DNA of 8,746 bases from Methanobacteriaceae archaeon. Its GTDB lineage: Archaea; Methanobacteriota; Methanobacteria; Methanobacteriales; Methanobacteriaceae. Position numbers and translations under genes: made by a program. The notes under the pieces are model-generated. The model had not been told where the DNA came from. It made no database searches and saw nothing but the letters and a program-made list of their open reading frames with translations. The stretch covers positions 1 through 8,746 of the forward strand of contig JAUXXK010000037.1 of the NCBI GenBank assembly GCA_030681145.1, read 5' to 3'. Below, piece by piece: positions 6,946 through 8,746 of the stretch. The first letter of the stretch is position 1, and the number at the start of each line of letters is the position of its first letter.

Positions 6946-6994
6946 TTTGTCATATTTTAAAATGTTTTTTATGATTTCATCTGAAAAACCCCGC

Positions 6995-7504
6995 TTAAAA
7001 GTTTTTTTTCAACCTTTTTTTAAAAATTGGGGATCCGCATATTTCACACTCTTTAAAAGTATAGTCTTCAGTATATTGTTTTTTACATCCCTTGCAGACC
7101 AGTTTCCATCCATAAACCTCTTTTATGCCAGAAGTTAAAACACTTTTAAATGGTAAGTTTAATAATTTGGAAACATTTTGAATGGAATAATCATCAGTTA
7201 ATAAAGTAACTTCTCCTTCATTCTTTTTTACATACAATGCCAGAGCTAAAAGTTTTTTATCAGTTTTAGAAAGTCTCAATACATCGCCAGATTTTTTTAT
7301 GGTGGATTCCACCAGTTCCATGCAATTAGAATCCGGTTCCTGTATATTTAAAAATCCATCATCTAAAGCATTTTTCATGATCATTTTTGATTGTAAATCT
7401 TTTAGTTCTTCTGTAACCTCTGAAATAGTATAATTATATTTATCTAATGGCCTGTATCCACCAATAAATGCTGAAGTATCTAAAACTTTGAATTTTGTTC
7501 TCAT
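6995..7504 (-). CDS. nob1: Nob1-type endoribonuclease, PIN domain plus zinc ribbon
   Basis: 169 residues from the ATG at 7502-7504. This start has GGAG at 7511-7514, six bases upstream; the in-frame ATG at 7516 has no such site and would add four residues. The PIN domain shows its acidic metal ligands: D9 in VLDTSAFIGG, E32/E33 in TEELKDL, D82 in LSKTDKKLLALAL and D104/D105 in LLTDDYSIQN. A zinc ribbon follows, with C137-x2-C140 and C153-x2-C156. Nob1 cleaves the 3' end of small-subunit precursor rRNA during 40S/30S maturation and acts in the cytoplasm on pre-ribosomes. The frame stops 13 residues after the last cysteine in a very A-rich stretch; a one-base shift there would add a protein-like tail (see findings). 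It is upstream of DUF2117 and possibly cotranscribed with it. Confidence 0.88.
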   Translation of the reverse strand: MRTKFKVLDTSAFIGGYRPLDKYNYTISEVTEELKDLQSKMIMKNALDDGFLNIQEPDSNCMELVESTIKKSGDVLRLSKTDKKLLALALYVKKNEGEVTLLTDDYSIQNVSKLLNLPFKSVLTSGIKEVYGWKLVCKGCKKQYTEDYTFKECEICGSPIFKKRLKKNF

Positions 7505-7551
7505 GGTATTCTCCATATAATTAAAAGTATTAAATCTCTTTTGAAAAACAT

Positions 7552-7562
7552 CTTTAAATAAA
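7552..7562 (-). promoter_or_regulatory. Candidate TATA box of nob1
   Basis: TTTATTTAAAG on the minus strand would place a start site near 7531, leaving a leader of about 27 bases that includes the GGAG site. The surroundings are A+T-rich, so this is a weak call. Apart from this element I see nothing definite in 7517-7636. Confidence 0.28.
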
Positions 7563-7637
7563 TGATCTCATTAAAAAAGAGGTTAATTCAAATTATTTAA
7601 TTGATTGAAGTATTATTTACAGTTCAAGAGGATTATA

Positions 7638-7652
7638 CAAAAACTTTTTATA
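7638..7652 (+). promoter_or_regulatory. Strong-looking archaeal promoter of the non-coding RNA
   Basis: An A-rich BRE-like segment ending in C (7638-7644) is followed by TTTTTATA (7645-7652). A start site about 26 bases past the box centre falls at 7674-7676, one to three bases before the outer stem of the RNA begins. The match between predicted start and stem edge is the main support. Confidence 0.6.
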
Positions 7653-7674
7653 CTTTCAAAAACATATAGTTATT

Positions 7675-7783
7675 GCGGGTAGGGTGCTAAACTATTAAAC
7701 TCATGATTGTTGCTAAAATTGGTATTAGAACCGCCTCCGATCCAATTTTACCCCTACCCAATTATTAATTCTTAATTTTTTTT
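7675..7783 (+). ncRNA. Candidate structured non-coding RNA with CCTCC loop
   Basis: A G+C-rich island in a spacer of otherwise very low G+C. The outer stem GGGTAGGG (7677-7684) pairs perfectly with CCCTACCC (7752-7759). An inner hairpin TAAAATTGG (7714-7722) pairs perfectly with CCAATTTTA (7742-7750), leaving a 19-base loop (7723-7741) that contains CCTCC (7734-7738), the complement of the Shine-Dalgarno core. Between the stems is a mostly single-stranded segment in which TGCTAAA occurs twice (7685-7691 and 7711-7717). A promoter lies at the right distance upstream and eight T residues downstream. It is not a tRNA (no T-arm), 5S, SRP or RNase P RNA by length and motifs, and I do not recognise the family. 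Its 240-base distance from moaB and its own terminator argue against a moaB riboswitch. Confidence 0.6.
7776..7783 (+). terminator. Oligo-U terminator of the non-coding RNA
   Basis: Eight consecutive T residues 17 bases past the closing strand of the outer stem, preceded by A+T-rich unstructured sequence. This is the usual form of an archaeal intrinsic terminator and would give an RNA of about 100-110 bases. Confidence 0.55.
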
Positions 7784-7944
7784 ATTACTTAATTTTAGCT
7801 AAATTAATTCATCTTATAAAACTTTTTATTAAATTCTTTACGAAAATAATATTAATAAGCCTCTGAAATTAATAATAATTTAATTATAAATTTTTATTCT
7901 TAAAATTTTCTTATTATTGTTTAGCATTAAAGATTATTATACTC

Positions 7945-7954
7945 CTTCTAGAAG
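7945..7954. repeat. 10-base perfect palindrome upstream of moaB
   Basis: CTTCTAGAAG is a perfect dyad about 20 bases upstream of the candidate moaB TATA box, a position suited to an activator or repressor site. The rest of 7784-8023 is plain A+T-rich sequence in which I see nothing further except the promoter. Confidence 0.25.
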
Positions 7955-7974
7955 ATTATAAGATAAATTTTAAA

Positions 7975-7984
7975 TTAAATATAA
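7975..7984 (+). promoter_or_regulatory. Candidate TATA box of moaB
   Basis: TTAAATATAA is centred about 44 bases before the ATG. A start near 8006 would leave a leader of about 18 bases that contains the GGTGAT ribosome binding site. A second box-like string, TTTATAAAAA at 7991-8000, is too close to leave room for that site. Confidence 0.4.
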
Positions 7985-8023
7985 TTATTCTTTATAAAAA
8001 TATTTACTATTAATGGTGATTAA

Positions 8024-8548
8024 ATGAAAAGTGAAAGCATGGAAACACATAAAAAAAATGTTCCATCCCATATTAAATGTGGAGTGATAACCCTCAGTGA
8101 TTCTAAATTCGATGAATATAAAAAAAATAGCTGCACATGCAATGATTTATCAGGACATCTGCTGTTAAAAACTTTAATAAATAAATACGATGTTGAGTGT
8201 TATACCATTATTCCAGATGATGCGAGAATACTTTTAAAAACTATTCAAAAAATGGTTGATCGAGTAGATATAATCATCACTACAGGCGGTACCGGCATTG
8301 GTAGCAGGGATATAACTGTAGAGACTATTAAAGAAATATTTGAAAAAGAATTAGATGGTTTTGGAGAAATTTTCAGATCAGAATCATATAAACTACTGGG
8401 TACTGGAGCAATTCTAAGTCGGGCCACAGCAGGAGTTTACAATAAAACAATTATAATTGCAATGCCTGGATCTCCTAATGCAGTTCAATTGTGCCTTGAT
8501 ATCATATTTAATGAACTGGGGCATTTAGCCAGACATTTAAAAGAGTGA
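8024..8548 (+). CDS. moaB: MoaB/MogA-type molybdenum cofactor biosynthesis protein
   Basis: 174 residues of the MoaB/MogA family, which adenylates molybdopterin before metal insertion; archaeal MoaB proteins act in the MogA role. Signature motifs are all present: ITTGGTGIGSRD (85-96) with the GGTG phosphate-binding loop, GFGEIFR (112-118), LSRATAG (131-137) and MPGSP (147-151). In a methanogen the product cofactor serves Mo/W formylmethanofuran dehydrogenase (established pathway). After VITLSDS (21-27) there is a Lys-rich stretch with C37 and C39 where many family members have a short Asp/Ser/Gly turn. GGTGAT (8015-8020), three bases before the ATG, is a perfect match to the 16S 3' end and fixes the start, though a second ATG at residue 6 is possible. 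It is divergent from nob1 and convergent with the pyrE-like gene. Confidence 0.92.
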   Translation: MKSESMETHKKNVPSHIKCGVITLSDSKFDEYKKNSCTCNDLSGHLLLKTLINKYDVECYTIIPDDARILLKTIQKMVDRVDIIITTGGTGIGSRDITVETIKEIFEKELDGFGEIFRSESYKLLGTGAILSRATAGVYNKTIIIAMPGSPNAVQLCLDIIFNELGHLARHLKE

Positions 8549-8591
8549 AAATTATTAAATTAATTTATTCTTTAAAATTTATATAATTATT

Positions 8592-8598
8592 AAAAAAA
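8592..8598 (-). terminator. Oligo-U terminator after the pyrE-like gene
   Basis: An A7 run on the plus strand gives seven U residues in the minus-strand transcript, 20 bases past its stop. No comparable T run follows moaB on the plus strand closely. Confidence 0.4.
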
Positions 8599-8618
8599 TT
8601 GGAATATGATTCTTAATT

Positions 8619-8746
8619 TTAAATCTTATTTTTCTCGAATTCTTCAATAGAAATTAATGCTTCTAATTTAATCCCTTTCTTATTAAAATTATTTGAAGCA
8701 CCTTCACATCGATCAACCACAACAAAAGCCCTTTTTACATGACCAT
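8619..8746 (-). CDS. pyrE: Orotate phosphoribosyltransferase (PyrE-like), C-terminal end only
   Basis: The last 41 codons and the stop (TAA, 8619-8621) of a minus-strand gene that begins outside the window. The tail contains KRAFVVVDRCEGAS (visible residues 4-17), then KKGIKLEALISIEEFEKNK (22-40). The run VVVDR-x-EGA followed by GI-x-LE-x-LI-x is typical of the end of PyrE, where the enzyme converts orotate and PRPP to orotidine monophosphate in pyrimidine synthesis. The phosphate-binding PRPP motif lies outside, so a PyrE-like paralogue or regulator of the same fold cannot be ruled out. It converges on moaB with a 70-base A+T-rich gap. Confidence 0.72.
   Translation of the reverse strand, partial: GHVKRAFVVVDRCEGASNNFNKKGIKLEALISIEEFEKNKI

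Noticed and set aside
6947..7138. A 63-codon plus-strand reading frame antisense to the end of nob1
   Set aside because: It is antisense to the zinc-ribbon coding region, lacks a ribosome binding site and has low-complexity, Phe-rich content; it is a shadow frame.
7703..7768. A 21-codon plus-strand reading frame (MIVAKIGIRTASDPILPLPN then Y) inside the RNA island, with an opposite-strand frame of 24 codons over part of it
   Set aside because: Neither has a ribosome binding site at a usable distance, and the perfect stems explain the base composition better. The peptide remains possible but unsupported.
7675..7783. tRNA, C/D box or H/ACA guide RNA, or a moaB riboswitch
   Set aside because: There is no T-arm or anticodon arm, no RTGATGA/CTGA box pair and no ACA after the stem. 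A T8 terminator and about 240 bases separate it from moaB.
1..8746. Insertion sequences, CRISPR arrays, toxin-antitoxin or phage genes
   Set aside because: No transposase, regularly spaced repeats or target-site duplications were seen. The only PIN domain belongs to a zinc-ribbon Nob1 and not to a VapC toxin with a partner antitoxin.

Overview
The window comes from a methanogenic archaeon, most likely a member of the Methanobacteriales (Methanobacterium-like). Three things point there. Six genes belong to methanogen marker families (Mmp2, 3, 5, 6, 15 and 17), and two more (DUF2111, DUF2117) are, as far as I recall, restricted largely to methanogens. Ribosome binding sites are of the GGAGG/GGTGAT type. 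Genes of moderate A+T content are separated by very A+T-rich spacers carrying archaeal TATA-like promoters and oligo-T terminators. The genus is an inference.

Layout. Positions 1-4505 (minus strand) hold one tightly packed operon, read mmp3 > mmp6 > DUF2111 > mmp5 > mmp15 > mmp17 and running off the left edge. Spacings are a 23-base overlap, 4 bases, 0 bases, an 8-base overlap and 54 bases. Positions 4506-4780 are an A+T-rich spacer with a candidate promoter for the operon, a perfect inverted repeat, and the oligo-U stop of the next transcript. Positions 4781-7504 (minus strand) carry nob1 > DUF2117 > mmp2. Positions 7517-8023 are a gene-free stretch by protein criteria, but it contains a G+C-rich island (about 7675-7783, plus strand) that looks like an independent structured non-coding RNA with its own promoter and terminator. 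Then follow moaB (plus strand) and the last 41 codons of a convergent pyrE-like gene at the right edge.

How the genes work together. Mmp3 and Mmp17 are known, from work on the Methanococcus maripaludis activation complex that I cite from memory, to copurify with McrC, Mmp7 and the ATPase component A2. That complex reduces the nickel of coenzyme F430 in methyl-coenzyme M reductase (MCR) through complex iron-sulfur clusters. Mmp15 carries an ATP-dependent activase domain of the BadF/HgdC type, and Mmp5 and the N-terminal part of Mmp15 look to me like pieces of the partner 2-hydroxyacyl-CoA dehydratase fold. The operon can therefore be read as an MCR activation or cluster-assembly module, with mmp5/mmp15/mmp6/DUF2111 as its least understood half. 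MoaB would supply the Mo/W-pterin cofactor used by formylmethanofuran dehydrogenase. Nob1 matures 16S rRNA and PyrE makes pyrimidines; these are housekeeping neighbours.

Most worth a second look: the candidate non-coding RNA with a CCTCC (anti-Shine-Dalgarno) loop; the dehydratase-like pieces in Mmp5/Mmp15; the apparent threefold internal repeat of Mmp3; and a possible frameshift in an A8 tract at the end of nob1.
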